Part shown: piece after piece, positions 52,496 to 61,646 of the stretch
Numbering within the stretch: the first letter of the stretch is position 1
Layout of the letters: each line of letters begins with the position of its first letter
Assembly: GCF_004405125.1 (NCBI RefSeq)
Contig: NZ_SORX01000010.1
Span: forward strand, 1 to 64,000
DNA from: Jeotgalibacillus salarius
Lineage (GTDB): Bacteria > Bacillota > Bacilli > Bacillales > Jeotgalibacillaceae
Length of the DNA stretch: 64,000 bases
Reading direction: 5' to 3'
Made by a program: the position numbers and the translations under genes
Notes under the pieces: generated by a model
Told to the model about the DNA's origin: nothing
What the model saw: only the letters and a program-made list of their open reading frames with translations
Databases searched by the model: none

Positions 52496-53947
52496 TTACT
52501 TCAATTCAATAATCCTCGTCGCCACATGCTCCACAAAAACATGATCATGCTCTACAAACAACAAGGTAGGCTGGTAATCACCAATCATTTTTTCAATCTG
52601 CTTCTGGTTATAGACGTCAAGATAATTAAGCGGCTCGTCCCACACGTAGCATTCCGCTTCAGTGCCAAGTGATTTGGCGAGCTCGACTTTCTTCTTCTGG
52701 CCTTCACTCATTTCTTCGATTGATATATTGAAAACATCCCGAGTGAATCCAAGAATTCGAAGGTTGTTGAGAAACAAGGTGTAATCAATTCTATGTTTTT
52801 CGGAAAAGTCCTTCAGTGTGCCAGTGTGTGAAGCAGTCTGTGAGACGATGCTTTCTGTCAGACCTTGAGGAATCAGCATCTCTCCGCTGCTCGTCACATC
52901 CTTTGTGATGCCTTGCATGTAATTGAGCAGGGTGGTTTTACCGGAACCGTTTGGCCCGGTGATCGCGACCTGCTCGCCCTGAAGGAGTTCAAAGGTGATG
53001 GGCTCAAATAGTGGTTCATCACCATAGCTTAGAGTGAAATCCTTTACCCGCAGCACAGGATTTCTGTGGCTGCTGACACATTTGATCGTTAAGTCACTAA
53101 TTTTCTCAATGTTTTTAAGCAGCTTTTTCTTTTCTTCGATTTTAGCGTTGGTACGCTGTTCGATTGCTTTACCGCGCTTCATCATCCGCTTGGCGATCGC
53201 ATTTCCAAAAGGATCATTGCCGGACGGCTTCTCGCGCTGCTGACCCCAGTCAACTTTCTCTTTTGCAGATTGTTCAATTCGTGCGATCTCGGATTTTAAT
53301 GACTTGTTCTGATCCAGCTCGAACTGATCCTGCCGTTCCTTTTGTTCTTCATACGTCGAAAAGTTTCCATGATAGATTGCCACCTGACTACGTTCAATAA
53401 CGAGCGTATGATCAGTAACTGTATCTAAAAAATGCCTGTCATGGCTGACAACGATATAGCCCTGCTTCTTGTACAGGTAATGGGCAAGTTGCACCCGGCC
53501 CTGCAGATCAAGGTGGTTGGTAGGCTCATCAAGTAGCGCAAACCGGCTTTCATCACAGAATAGGGCTGCGAGCATGACGCGTGTCTGTTCACCACCTGAA
53601 AGCTGGGAGAAAGGCTCCCAGACAATCTGTTTGTCCATACCAAGCAGCTGGCATTCCCGCTCAAGCTTCCACACTTCAAGCGGCATAACCTCATCAATCG
53701 CTGTGTAGACAGGGCTTTCAGGATTCTGAATTGGAAGGGGGAAGTAGACAAACTCGAGATCTGTCACAATCTCTCCTTCATACTCCAGCTGACCCATCAT
53801 GAGCCTGAGTAGTGTTGTTTTCCCGCGTCCGTTACGACCTGCAAGGCCGAGTCTCCACGTGTCATCAAGTGTGAATGACACGTCATCAATGAGGGGGTGG
53901 TCCAGTAAATCATAGCTAAAGTGTATATGTTTTAATTCAATCGGCAT
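52496..53947 (-). CDS. ABC-F ribosomal protection protein, Lsa-like
   Basis: 483 residues, no membrane helix, two ABC domains: GRNGRGKTTLL with LSGGEQTRVMLAAL and FALLDEPTNHLD, then GPNGSGKTTLL with MSEGQKKKVELAKS and VWDEPLNYLD. The linker (about 190-285) is long and basic. Length, the N terminus IELKHIHFSYD and the short C terminus fit the Lsa group, which displaces lincosamides, streptogramin A and pleuromutilins from the ribosome. Its leader contains a peptide ORF and a terminator (see 53975-54112), as expected for antibiotic-inducible ABC-F genes. Confidence 0.85.
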   Translation of the reverse strand: MPIELKHIHFSYDLLDHPLIDDVSFTLDDTWRLGLAGRNGRGKTTLLRLMMGQLEYEGEIVTDLEFVYFPLPIQNPESPVYTAIDEVMPLEVWKLERECQLLGMDKQIVWEPFSQLSGGEQTRVMLAALFCDESRFALLDEPTNHLDLQGRVQLAHYLYKKQGYIVVSHDRHFLDTVTDHTLVIERSQVAIYHGNFSTYEEQKERQDQFELDQNKSLKSEIARIEQSAKEKVDWGQQREKPSGNDPFGNAIAKRMMKRGKAIEQRTNAKIEEKKKLLKNIEKISDLTIKCVSSHRNPVLRVKDFTLSYGDEPLFEPITFELLQGEQVAITGPNGSGKTTLLNYMQGITKDVTSSGEMLIPQGLTESIVSQTASHTGTLKDFSEKHRIDYTLFLNNLRILGFTRDVFNISIEEMSEGQKKKVELAKSLGTEAECYVWDEPLNYLDVYNQKQIEKMIGDYQPTLLFVEHDHVFVEHVATRIIELK

Positions 53948-53974
53948 ACATCAAACCTCCAGTATGGATGAGTT

Positions 53975-54112
53975 GAATGTACACGCATTTTCTTCAAAAA
54001 AATCCTCCCGCAAGCATGCGGAAGGATAAGTGTGTATGCATCAATAAGCCTTTATCGTAAAGGGATAGATATGTGCAGACTGATCCTATTTTTTCGTAAA
54101 AATGCGTATACA
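53975..54112 (-). promoter_or_regulatory. Attenuator leader of the ABC-F gene
   Basis: On the minus strand: AATGTATACGCATTTT (54112-54097) can pair with AAAATGCGTGTACATT (53990-53975) over 16 bp with one GU. Between them lie a leader ORF and an intrinsic terminator (54026-53994; ATCCTTCCGCA/TGCGGGAGGAT then T7). The terminator lies between promoter and gene, so expression needs antitermination, probably triggered by a ribosome stalled on the leader ORF. Confidence 0.7.
53993..54040 (-). CDS. Leader peptide MHTHLSFRMLAGGFF
   Basis: 15 codons, ATG about 8 nt after AAAGG. The codons for SFRMLAGG overlap both arms of the terminator hairpin, and the stop codon falls just after its T run. A ribosome pausing here would block the hairpin. 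Typical of attenuators of ribosome-protection genes. An in-frame upstream ATG (54112) would lengthen it to 39 codons but has no ribosome binding site. Confidence 0.55.
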
Positions 54113-54307
54113 TTTTGACGTGTAAAATAGAACTAGTTGATCATCTGCCATCCATCATCCCTTCTTGTGAGTTAGGTTTAGTATAAGGGAAGATGACAGT
54201 ATAATCAATTCGATTTCCATTTAACCCCTCAAATGAAAAAGTATTTCAGTTATAATAGTAAGAATAGTATGACATAAGTTGGAGCTGAATTCGAAAAGGG
54301 GATTATT

Positions 54308-55579
54308 ATGTATGTAAATATGTTCGAAGAGATTGCAGATGTCATGCACCATGACTATTCAGGATTCCTTGATAAAAAAGGGTGGGATCAACCTGATTTG
54401 TTCAGGGAGCAGGTAGAGGCGCTTAACCCAGCTGATCCGGAATCACGTGCTGCATTTACAGCGATTGTGAATGATTATCTACTGGATTTCAGGGATAAGC
54501 ACGTTTCATTTACTGCTGCTGATCAGAATGGAAGTCCTTCCGAGTGGGCTGGATTTAGAGTGAGAAGATATCGTGAGTTCCTGTACATCACTGAGTCTAA
54601 GGATACGCGTTTTCAAATAGGAGATAAAATCATTTCAGTAGATGGGGAAAGTATCCCTCAGGCATCTGATACATTTGCAAGGAAGCTTTATCAGGAAAAA
54701 GAAGCGCGGCAGGATTGGAATCCGGTCATGCTTTCAGCTGGTGAAATTGAGGTGGAAAAAAGCTCGGGTGAACGGGCAATTTATGAGATACATAGAAAGA
54801 AAAAGCCGGTGTATACCCCTGAATACTCCTCAAGAGAAATTGGACCTGGTATTCACCTGATTAAGCTGACTGATTTTGGGGATCCGGATGCTGTGTATAC
54901 ACTGTTTAAAAAGCATGAAGAGTCATATCAAGCTGCGAAGGCACTGATCTTTGACGTGAGGGTCAACTATGGTGGGAGTGATTCAAGCTACTATCCTTTC
55001 ATTCCGTTCATCTTTGGAGCTGAAGAAGTGGATCCATATGAAATGAGTCCGGAAATGCTGTTTAATTGTACAGAGAAAACTGCACATAGCCAGCTTGAGG
55101 AATTAAAAGAAACGCTTAAGGTAGTAGAGGAAGAAGAGACACGGAAGATTTTGAAATTCTTTGAGGAGCAATGGCAGGAGAAGCGGGGAAGCGGATTTCA
55201 GCGATTCCCTTTTGAAAAGGTATTGCCTATGGAAAAATTAAGTGGTCATAGAAAGCCAGAGCAGATATTTATTCTTTCTGATCTCTACTGTGGAAGCTCA
55301 GGTGATTCATTTGTGGAAACAAGCAAATGGTCAGAGAAAGTAACGGTTATCGGCCGGCCCACAATGGGGATCAACGACTACAGCAATGTAGCTTCACTGG
55401 ATATTGGAGAAGGTTTTACACTCGGCTATCCCACTTCGAAGCTGGTGTATCAGAATCCTGATCACTACCAGACAGGGCGGGGTATTGAACCTGATGTATA
55501 TATTGAGTGGCGTCCTGAGCATCTGGAGCGGGATGTTGATTTGGAAGCAGTGATGGACCGGTTGAAGAGTGTGACATGA
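54308..55579 (+). CDS. S41-family peptidase-like protein
   Basis: 423 residues, ATG after AAAAGGGG. FQIGDKIISVDGESIPQ (about 97-113) is a PDZ-like segment. IFDVRVNYGGSDSSYYPF and YCGSSGDSFVETSKW, where the serine after GSSGD is the expected nucleophile, define the C-terminal processing peptidase (tail protease) domain. GIEPDVYIEW closes it. No signal peptide, so probably cytosolic, unlike CtpA/CtpB. Substrate unknown. Confidence 0.8.
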   Translation: MYVNMFEEIADVMHHDYSGFLDKKGWDQPDLFREQVEALNPADPESRAAFTAIVNDYLLDFRDKHVSFTAADQNGSPSEWAGFRVRRYREFLYITESKDTRFQIGDKIISVDGESIPQASDTFARKLYQEKEARQDWNPVMLSAGEIEVEKSSGERAIYEIHRKKKPVYTPEYSSREIGPGIHLIKLTDFGDPDAVYTLFKKHEESYQAAKALIFDVRVNYGGSDSSYYPFIPFIFGAEEVDPYEMSPEMLFNCTEKTAHSQLEELKETLKVVEEEETRKILKFFEEQWQEKRGSGFQRFPFEKVLPMEKLSGHRKPEQIFILSDLYCGSSGDSFVETSKWSEKVTVIGRPTMGINDYSNVASLDIGEGFTLGYPTSKLVYQNPDHYQTGRGIEPDVYIEWRPEHLERDVDLEAVMDRLKSVT

Positions 55580-55605
55580 GCATATAAAGGAAGCGGTGAG
55601 ATTAG

Positions 55606-55683
55606 ATGAATAAAAAATTGTTGTATGGATTGATATTTGTAGCTGGTATCTTAGTCGGTGCACTGGTTATTCCGTTGTTTTAA
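55606..55683 (+). CDS. Possible 25-aa single-helix membrane peptide
   Basis: MNKKLLYGLIFVAGILVGALVIPLF: a basic start and one membrane helix, ATG 8-10 nt after AAAGGAAG, 26 nt after the peptidase gene. The composition is that of a genuine small membrane protein, but the length makes it uncertain. Confidence 0.4.
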   Translation: MNKKLLYGLIFVAGILVGALVIPLF

Positions 55684-55870
55684 TAACACAAAAGTGTAAG
55701 ATATGGTCAGACGAAACAGTAAAAAAATGGTGCGGTTTATTGATCAGGAGCTATTACAAAAGAGTTAGTTATAAAACTTTTAAATATGTATATATAATTT
55801 AGAGGAACTTGACTGAGATGAATGGGCATCAATTATTTTATGATAGTGACGGTAAAAAGGAGTGGTTTAT

Positions 55871-56374
55871 ATGTACGAATTAAAACTGATTGAAACGTAT
55901 AAAACCGATCTTGAAAAATACTCCGTTGAGCAATTGAGATATTCTCCAGCTGTTGAAGCCTGGTCAATTAGTCAGGTGTATGATCATGTGATTGTGGTTG
56001 CCCACGAATACCTTGATCAGGTAGATACTTGTGCAACATTGAAAACAAAGCAAAAGTCAGGAAAAACTGATTTTGGAGAACAACTTTTTAAAAGAGGCAG
56101 CTTTCCCGCAATAAAAATAAAGCTGCCAGATGAATTAAATGCACCCCCGAGTAATATCGATAGCAAAGAATTTCTTCAGAACAGGCTGACTGAGCTTTCT
56201 GAAAGAATGAAAATTTTAAGGGAAACGGCTGCTGAATCGAATCGGGAATATAAAATAAAACACGGAGGCTTCGGTTGGTTGAATGCACAGGAATGGTACG
56301 ATCTGATCGGCATGCATTTCCGTCACCATACTCGTCAAATTGAGGAAACGAATAAAAGTAATAGAAGTGAATAG
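55871..56374 (+). CDS. DinB-family protein
   Basis: 167 residues from ATG 55871, 7-8 nt after AAGGAG. EAWSISQVYDHVIVVAHEYL (first metal-site His), and GMHFRHHTRQIEE near the end (paired His), give the three-histidine pattern of DinB-like four-helix-bundle proteins, many of which are thiol-dependent metal enzymes. Function unknown. Followed after 34 nt by a membrane protein. Confidence 0.8.
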   Translation: MYELKLIETYKTDLEKYSVEQLRYSPAVEAWSISQVYDHVIVVAHEYLDQVDTCATLKTKQKSGKTDFGEQLFKRGSFPAIKIKLPDELNAPPSNIDSKEFLQNRLTELSERMKILRETAAESNREYKIKHGGFGWLNAQEWYDLIGMHFRHHTRQIEETNKSNRSE

Positions 56375-56408
56375 AGGAAACCAATCATGAGAAACAGAAG
56401 GTGATTCA

Positions 56409-57062
56409 ATGTACACCAGCAAGAATAGTTACTACTGGATATACTTTATCATTATATGTTCGTTGCTTTTATACGCTGGATATTTTTTAGGTGAAGAATT
56501 TCATTTATGGAGTTCATATGTTGGTATTACCGCAGGTGTTTTGGTATTACTCATCATTATCATTCCATTAACGGCATATTTGGCAGACAAGCTGATGAAA
56601 TTCACAGCTGATAAAGATCTGCATGAAAAACGTATGTTCAAATTTTCTCTGGCATTTATGATGGTGCTTCCTGTCGCATTGGTAGCGGGAACGATTTATA
56701 ACGAATATCGCGAAAAAAACTTAACGAATGTATTAGATTACAGCCCTGAACATGTAGAGGTTATGTTACTTGATTCGGAAGTAAGTTCAGTACAGTGGGA
56801 AGTTAGTCATGCTAAAGCTGCGAAGGAACTGTTCGATTTTCTCAAGCAGTATGATGTGAAAAAAATGAGAATGACCGAATGGGATACTGATGTTTCCGAA
56901 GAATCACGTTTTGTTTTCACCATCTACACAAAAAATGACATTATTGGTGCTTCTGTCTATGAGAACCGTTTAATCCTATATAATGAAGGTGAATATTATT
57001 CAGTAACAAATGGTCCGGTGGATATAGAGTGGATGGCAGATTATCGTGACAGATATAAATGA
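56409..57062 (+). CDS. Membrane protein, 217 aa
   Basis: ATG after AGAAGGTG. Helices at about 9-25, 38-60 and 79-97, then a C-terminal soluble domain of about 115 residues (VEVMLLDSEVSSVQWEVSHA onward). No family recognised. Confidence 0.65.
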   Translation: MYTSKNSYYWIYFIIICSLLLYAGYFLGEEFHLWSSYVGITAGVLVLLIIIIPLTAYLADKLMKFTADKDLHEKRMFKFSLAFMMVLPVALVAGTIYNEYREKNLTNVLDYSPEHVEVMLLDSEVSSVQWEVSHAKAAKELFDFLKQYDVKKMRMTEWDTDVSEESRFVFTIYTKNDIIGASVYENRLILYNEGEYYSVTNGPVDIEWMADYRDRYK

Positions 57063-57119
57063 TGGGGATATTAGAGGACTGGTCGTGTGACAAACTCAAT
57101 CAGAAAGGAAGATCACATC

Positions 57120-57554
57120 ATGAAAGAAACCCATTTTTCTATCCATATCAATGCTTCAAAAGAGCGTGTGTGGAGTATTCTTTGGAACGATGAAACATTT
57201 CAGGACTGGGCAGATATCATCGACGAGGGTACTTATATGAAGGGTGTCATGAAAGAGGGAAATGAGATCGAGTTCCTTTCATCAGTAAATGGATATGGGG
57301 TCACGAGTCTGATAGAGAAGCTGCGTCCTCACGAGTATGTATTATTCAGGCATCGTGCTGACACAAAAGAAAGCGGACAGCAGGAACGGGATCAGGAGTG
57401 GACTGGCGGGAGGGAGAGCTATTCTCTTACGGAAGAAAACGGTGGAACACTTCTAGTCACTAAAACTGATATTCCAAAAGAACAGGAAGAGACGTTTGCG
57501 ATCCGGCTACCGAAGGCATTGGAGCGGATTAAGGAGTTAGCGGAAGAAGAGTGA
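57120..57554 (+). CDS. SRPBCC (AHSA1-like) domain protein
   Basis: 144 residues from ATG 57120, after AAAGGAAG; the frame can be read back to 57087 but without a site. FSIHINASKERVWSILWNDETFQDWADI is the classic START-like opening. The hydrophobic pocket fold binds small molecules; no function assigned. Confidence 0.8.
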   Translation: MKETHFSIHINASKERVWSILWNDETFQDWADIIDEGTYMKGVMKEGNEIEFLSSVNGYGVTSLIEKLRPHEYVLFRHRADTKESGQQERDQEWTGGRESYSLTEENGGTLLVTKTDIPKEQEETFAIRLPKALERIKELAEEE

Positions 57555-57660
57555 GCGTGAACATTGTACGCGAGCCAGAGAAATATACACGAGACGCATT
57601 TGCTGAATCAATTGTTGATTGAATGATTCATTATTCTGGTCTTAGGAGAGAAGATGAAAA

Positions 57661-58152
57661 ATGATTGAATTACGAAAAATAACCGGGGATAACATTGATG
57701 ATGTAATAGCACTGGAAGTTGGAGAAGATCAGAAAGATTTAATCGCAACTAATAATCTCAGAAGCTTTGCGGACGCTCATATGTTAAACACAGACGGAAT
57801 ACCAGCGACTCCTTTTGGTATATATGCCGAGGGAGTTGCGATAGGTTTTTTAATGTACATTTATGATACCTTGGATCACGAATCATTTGAAAGTGAAGTA
57901 TTTTACGGGAAGAAGAGCTATTTCATCTGGCATATCATGATTGACAAAAGTTATCAGGGGAAAGGGTACGGCAAACTTGCCTTTGAAAAAATGTTGATGA
58001 ATATTGATACTATGCCAGATGGAGAAGCAGAGTATGTAACCCTCTTTTATCGCACAGGTAATATAAAGGCTAAAACATTATACGCTTCATGTGGATTCGT
58101 AGATACTGGCATTATTCAGGATCATTCGATGTTAGCGATTAAAGATCTATAG
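57661..58152 (+). CDS. GNAT acetyltransferase (spermidine type possible)
   Basis: 163 residues, ATG about 8 nt after GGAGAGAAG. IWHIMIDKSYQGKGYGKLAFEKML holds the acetyl-CoA loop QGKGYGK; NIKAKTLYASCGFVDTG is the C-terminal element. EDQKDLIATNNLRSFADAH at the N terminus resembles the BltD/PaiA-like diamine acetyltransferases. Confidence 0.83.
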   Translation: MIELRKITGDNIDDVIALEVGEDQKDLIATNNLRSFADAHMLNTDGIPATPFGIYAEGVAIGFLMYIYDTLDHESFESEVFYGKKSYFIWHIMIDKSYQGKGYGKLAFEKMLMNIDTMPDGEAEYVTLFYRTGNIKAKTLYASCGFVDTGIIQDHSMLAIKDL

Positions 58153-58589
58153 AAAAAATGAGACATGAAACGTAAAGCATTTGACTGGCGAATGGTTCAG
58201 TGTTTTCGCCATAGGTATAAGGCTTTGTTTAAGTACTGTATTCTAAAAGGGCTGCTATATACGGCCAGTGGATACACTGGGATAAAGATTTGCTGGTTCC
58301 TAATGGTATTGAATTAGAAATTCAATTTAACCATGCTGGTTTATCTTTAACAGAGCGGCTAAAACAGGAAATTGGAGAGACCTATAAAATCAAATACATA
58401 ACGTCTTCGAGTGCGAGGATTAATGAAGAAAAAGAAGTAACGTATAAGAAACATATTAAGATGAATGTGCACCTTCACTGACGGGTGATAGTGCACTCTA
58501 CAATATATCCATTTTACAATAATAACTGTATTATCCCGCTGTGTTTTGCCTATTCACTCATAACCGTTGTATGTACCTTTCATCAAAGC
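58153..58589. other. Spacer, 437 nt
   Basis: No convincing gene. A frame open from about 58236 to 58484 (YGQWIHWDKDLLVPNG and onward) has no start signal and may be a gene remnant. No hairpin with a T run was seen. Confidence 0.45.
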
Positions 58590-59033
58590 TCAAGACAAAG
58601 CTAATTCATAATGATAAAACTGAGTGTCTCTTTTATACCCATTCTTCTCATATAACCGTTGTGCCGACTCATTATCAGGTGCTGTACTCAAGCTGACACT
58701 GACGGCACCTGTTTCAATTGCGTATTCTTTCACAGTATTCAGCAGCATTTCTCCAACTCCTTGCTTTCTAGCGGAGACATCTATGTATAAGTCGTTAAGA
58801 ATCCAGGCTTTTTTCATAGAGATGGATGAGAAGGTAGGGTAGAGTTGAGTGAACCCGACATACCTGTTGTCTTCTTTTGCGACAAAAATGATCGAATCTT
58901 TATTTCTTAGACGCTGCTCGACATAAGCAGTGGCACCTTCTAAATCAGGGGACTGCTGATAAAATTCACGATACAGGTTAAATAATGCTGATACACCTTC
59001 CAAATCTTCTATTGCAGCCTGATAAATGTTCAT
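58590..59033 (-). CDS. GNAT acetyltransferase
   Basis: 147 residues, ATG after AAAAGGAG. AWILNDLYIDVSARKQGVGEMLL carries the acetyl-CoA loop RKQGVGE; NESAQRLYEKNGYKRDTQFYHYELAL is the C-terminal signature. Last gene of a likely minus-strand unit with the two small proteins upstream. Confidence 0.87.
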   Translation of the reverse strand: MNIYQAAIEDLEGVSALFNLYREFYQQSPDLEGATAYVEQRLRNKDSIIFVAKEDNRYVGFTQLYPTFSSISMKKAWILNDLYIDVSARKQGVGEMLLNTVKEYAIETGAVSVSLSTAPDNESAQRLYEKNGYKRDTQFYHYELALS

Positions 59034-59132
59034 TAAAAACGCTCCTTTTAGTTAAATGGGTATTATCCTGAACCCTCCTGATGATCATTTCACTTTCCTT
59101 GTAAATGCTGACCCTGCGACCGACTGAAACTC

Positions 59133-59348
59133 CTAAGTGAAACTCCTGCACGTCGTACAATAAGGCGTCGTATCTCCTCTTTTGATCACACCATTACATT
59201 GCGAACAGCGAAGGAATTGTGACTCCTCCTCAATGACATCGTTCCAACCCTTTGCCATCACGCGGCTGAATAAATTCATAGATTGTACATCGTATTTAAA
59301 ATAGATCCAGATACCAAATGCACAGATAAACAGAACGATCAGAATCAT
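59133..59348 (-). CDS. Membrane-anchored zinc ribbon protein, 71 aa
   Basis: ATG 59348, 9 nt after GGGAG (a GTG at 59357 abuts the site). One N-terminal helix (MILIVLFICAFGIWIYF) and a C-terminal zinc ribbon LRCSQCN...PYCTTCR (C-x2-C-x12-C-x2-C). It follows the 77-residue membrane protein closely. Function unknown. Confidence 0.68.
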   Translation of the reverse strand: MILIVLFICAFGIWIYFKYDVQSMNLFSRVMAKGWNDVIEEESQFLRCSQCNGVIKRGDTTPYCTTCRSFT

Positions 59349-59367
59349 GTCATTCACTCCCGAATTT

Positions 59368-59601
59368 TTATTGTAAAGTCGAATTGTTTTTTTCTAGCCT
59401 TCTAAAAATAATATACAGGATCATTCCAACCGCACCTGCCGTTAAAGTCAGTATCCAAAAAAAATGCCTTTTAAATCCCATAAAATAATGATCCGAATCG
59501 TAGAAAACCCATATTGAAGCAATAAAGAAAATTGTATAAATCACTGCGAATTCAATTTGATAGCCGCTAAAATCAGTCTGGTTTGCTATACTCCATCCCA
59601 T
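59368..59601 (-). CDS. Small membrane protein, 77 aa
   Basis: ATG after AAAAGGAG. Two helices (about 17-35 and 46-66), ending in a charged tail. Together with the zinc-ribbon protein it looks like a PLDc_N-like or phospholipase-D-nuclease N-terminal membrane segment, but the match is weak. Confidence 0.6.
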   Translation of the reverse strand: MGWSIANQTDFSGYQIEFAVIYTIFFIASIWVFYDSDHYFMGFKRHFFWILTLTAGAVGMILYIIFRRLEKNNSTLQ

Positions 59602-59782
59602 TGAATATGCTCCTTTTAAAAAATAGAGTGAATTACAATAACGTTACTCTATTTCGAGCGATTGTGGTCAATATCCTTTCTTTAAATATATCATACATTT
59701 AGTGGAAATATTTCCTTATAATGAATGGTCGGTTGTGGTAGGGTAAAATGAAACCAATCTTTTATATAAAGGAGCAGGTAAT

Positions 59783-60253
59783 GTGATTGATCTATTCTTA
59801 TACAATTGGCAGGTACGAGATGACTGGTTTGAGTGGTGTAAGTCTTTGCCTGAAGAAGAGCTGCATGCAGAGAGAAAGGGTGGAATGGGCAGCCTGTTTC
59901 AGAACCTGGTTCATATTATAGACTGTGAGCTTCTGTGGATGAAAGATCTCATAAAAGATCCAGTAACTTATGAACCACGGGAAATGATCAGCACTTTAGA
60001 GGATATTATTGTCTATTCGGATTTCACAAAAGATGTCACACAGCATGCACTTTCAACATGGAACGATGGAATTGAAAATAGAAGCATTCAGATTACCAGC
60101 AGGAATGGAAAGGTTCACTCTTTTACATACGAAAAGGTTATCAAGCACCTGATCACTCACGAGGTTCATCATATTGGTCAGTTATCCGTCTGGGCGCGGG
60201 AGATTGGCAGGAAGCCGGTTTCGTCAGACTTGATTGCCAGGGGTTATGAGTAA
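59783..60253 (+). CDS. DinB-family protein (YjoA-like)
   Basis: 156 residues, GTG start after AAGGAGCAGG. FQNLVHIIDCELLWMKDL (first His) and LITHEVHHIGQLSVWAREIG (HEVHHxGQ, the other two His) are the DinB metal-site motifs. About the same family as the protein at 55871, but closer to YjoA/DinB proper. Confidence 0.85.
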   Translation: MIDLFLYNWQVRDDWFEWCKSLPEEELHAERKGGMGSLFQNLVHIIDCELLWMKDLIKDPVTYEPREMISTLEDIIVYSDFTKDVTQHALSTWNDGIENRSIQITSRNGKVHSFTYEKVIKHLITHEVHHIGQLSVWAREIGRKPVSSDLIARGYE

Positions 60254-60360
60254 AGGGGGGAGAGTCATTATGAACAATCTCACAGCATCACAGGCAAAGT
60301 GAACTTGGCTACTGGGTACTATACTACTCGCCTTAGCATCCGCCTGAAGCGCAACGAAAC

Positions 60361-60402
60361 GACAGTAAAGCTTGAGACAACTTTGTCCCAAGCTCTACTG
60401 TC
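60361..60402 (-). terminator. Terminator of the GntR-ABC operon
   Basis: A 20-bp stem (GACAGTAAAGCTTGAGACAA and its complement with two wobble pairs) with a 2-nt loop, 15 nt past the permease stop codon. Confidence 0.8.
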
Positions 60403-60416
60403 ATCTATTGAATCTA

Positions 60417-61646
60417 CTACGAACGAATCCACTTCATCATGTCACCCATTGAAGCATTCTTCCCATACAGCAGGATGCCTACTTCAAAAATCTTTCCGGC
60501 AAGCTTCATGAATAACCACACGGACAGGATCAGGATGCTTATGCCGATTGCGATTTCAACCCATGGCCATTCCTCAAGCAGAGATAATCTCATAATCAGA
60601 ACAGCAGGGGAGGTAAATGGGATATAGCTGCCGACCTGTGCTGCAATTCCGTTTGGGTCAGAAAGAATAGGTCCAATCAGAATGACTGGTGAAAACGGCA
60701 GCATCATCACTAAGCCCTGGAAGTTACTCGTTGAACTCATATCTTCGATCGTTGCACCAAGTCCGACAAACAAAGCAGCGAACAGCAGGTAGCCGATTAA
60801 CGCAATAACAATCAGCAGGGCAAGCTCAGGTACAAACAGATATTCCATGATTGGGAGGTCATTGAATCTCCAGATCACAAACGGGAATGCAATCAGGAGC
60901 CATACACCAACCTGTAGCATACCAAGCCAGAAGTAGCCGATAATTTTCCCTTGCATCAGGTCACTTGGCGTCAGTGAAGACAGGACGATCTCAGATACCT
61001 TTTCCTTCTTTTCCTGTGAAGCACTCTGGAAGATCATCATGCCAGTCATGACAATCGAGAATAAAATCAGTCCTGCGAATGCACCTGGAATGATACGTGC
61101 CAGTTCATTCAGTCCTGAATCAGCTGTAGCCTGCTCTGAGTCTGACAGTTCTTCTGCATTGAACTGCACACCGTTGGTCACAGCAGCCATCTGTTCATCA
61201 GATAATCCTGCATTCTGCAGATTCATCTGCTGCAGTGGTGCTGCTAGAAGCTGGACCTCACCTGCAAATGAGTCAGGCGTTTCATCTGTTGTGTAATAGG
61301 TGACCTGCCCATTACGCAATGCAGCCTCATCAAGCGCAAGGTACACTGCACTTTCATCCTCTTCTAAGCCTGCTTCCCATTCATCAGGGGAGGCGTTGAC
61401 AACACTGGTTTCCCAGTTCAGATCAGCACTGGTGACGAAGGGTTCAATTTGTTCTGCCCAAATACCTGATGGATCTGATACGGAGACATTGACTGGATCA
61501 TCATCACTGCCGGAACCTGATAATAGCGTCGGCAGGGTAGCGAATAAGATGAAAAGCACCGGTGTTAATAGAAGTGAGATCACAAACGACTTATTTTTGA
61601 CATTACGCTTGAATTCCCAGCGGGCGACTTTTAAGCTGTTACGCAT
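60417..61646 (-). CDS. ABC-2 permease, NatB-like
   Basis: 409 residues from ATG 61646, which overlaps the end of the ATPase gene and follows GGAGGAAG; the longer frame to 61706 lies in that gene. One N-terminal helix (about 23-42), a large outside domain (about 45-175), then five to six helices at about 180-400. This is the ABC2_membrane_3 layout of NatB/YhaP-type sodium or drug exporters. Last gene of the operon. Confidence 0.85.
   Translation of the reverse strand: MRNSLKVARWEFKRNVKNKSFVISLLLTPVLFILFATLPTLLSGSGSDDDPVNVSVSDPSGIWAEQIEPFVTSADLNWETSVVNASPDEWEAGLEEDESAVYLALDEAALRNGQVTYYTTDETPDSFAGEVQLLAAPLQQMNLQNAGLSDEQMAAVTNGVQFNAEELSDSEQATADSGLNELARIIPGAFAGLILFSIVMTGMMIFQSASQEKKEKVSEIVLSSLTPSDLMQGKIIGYFWLGMLQVGVWLLIAFPFVIWRFNDLPIMEYLFVPELALLIVIALIGYLLFAALFVGLGATIEDMSSTSNFQGLVMMLPFSPVILIGPILSDPNGIAAQVGSYIPFTSPAVLIMRLSLLEEWPWVEIAIGISILILSVWLFMKLAGKIFEVGILLYGKNASMGDMMKWIRS

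Noticed and set aside
58290-58481. 63-codon frame in the spacer after the GNAT gene
   Set aside because: No ribosome binding site and it opens in the middle of a longer stop-free stretch without a start; at most a gene remnant.
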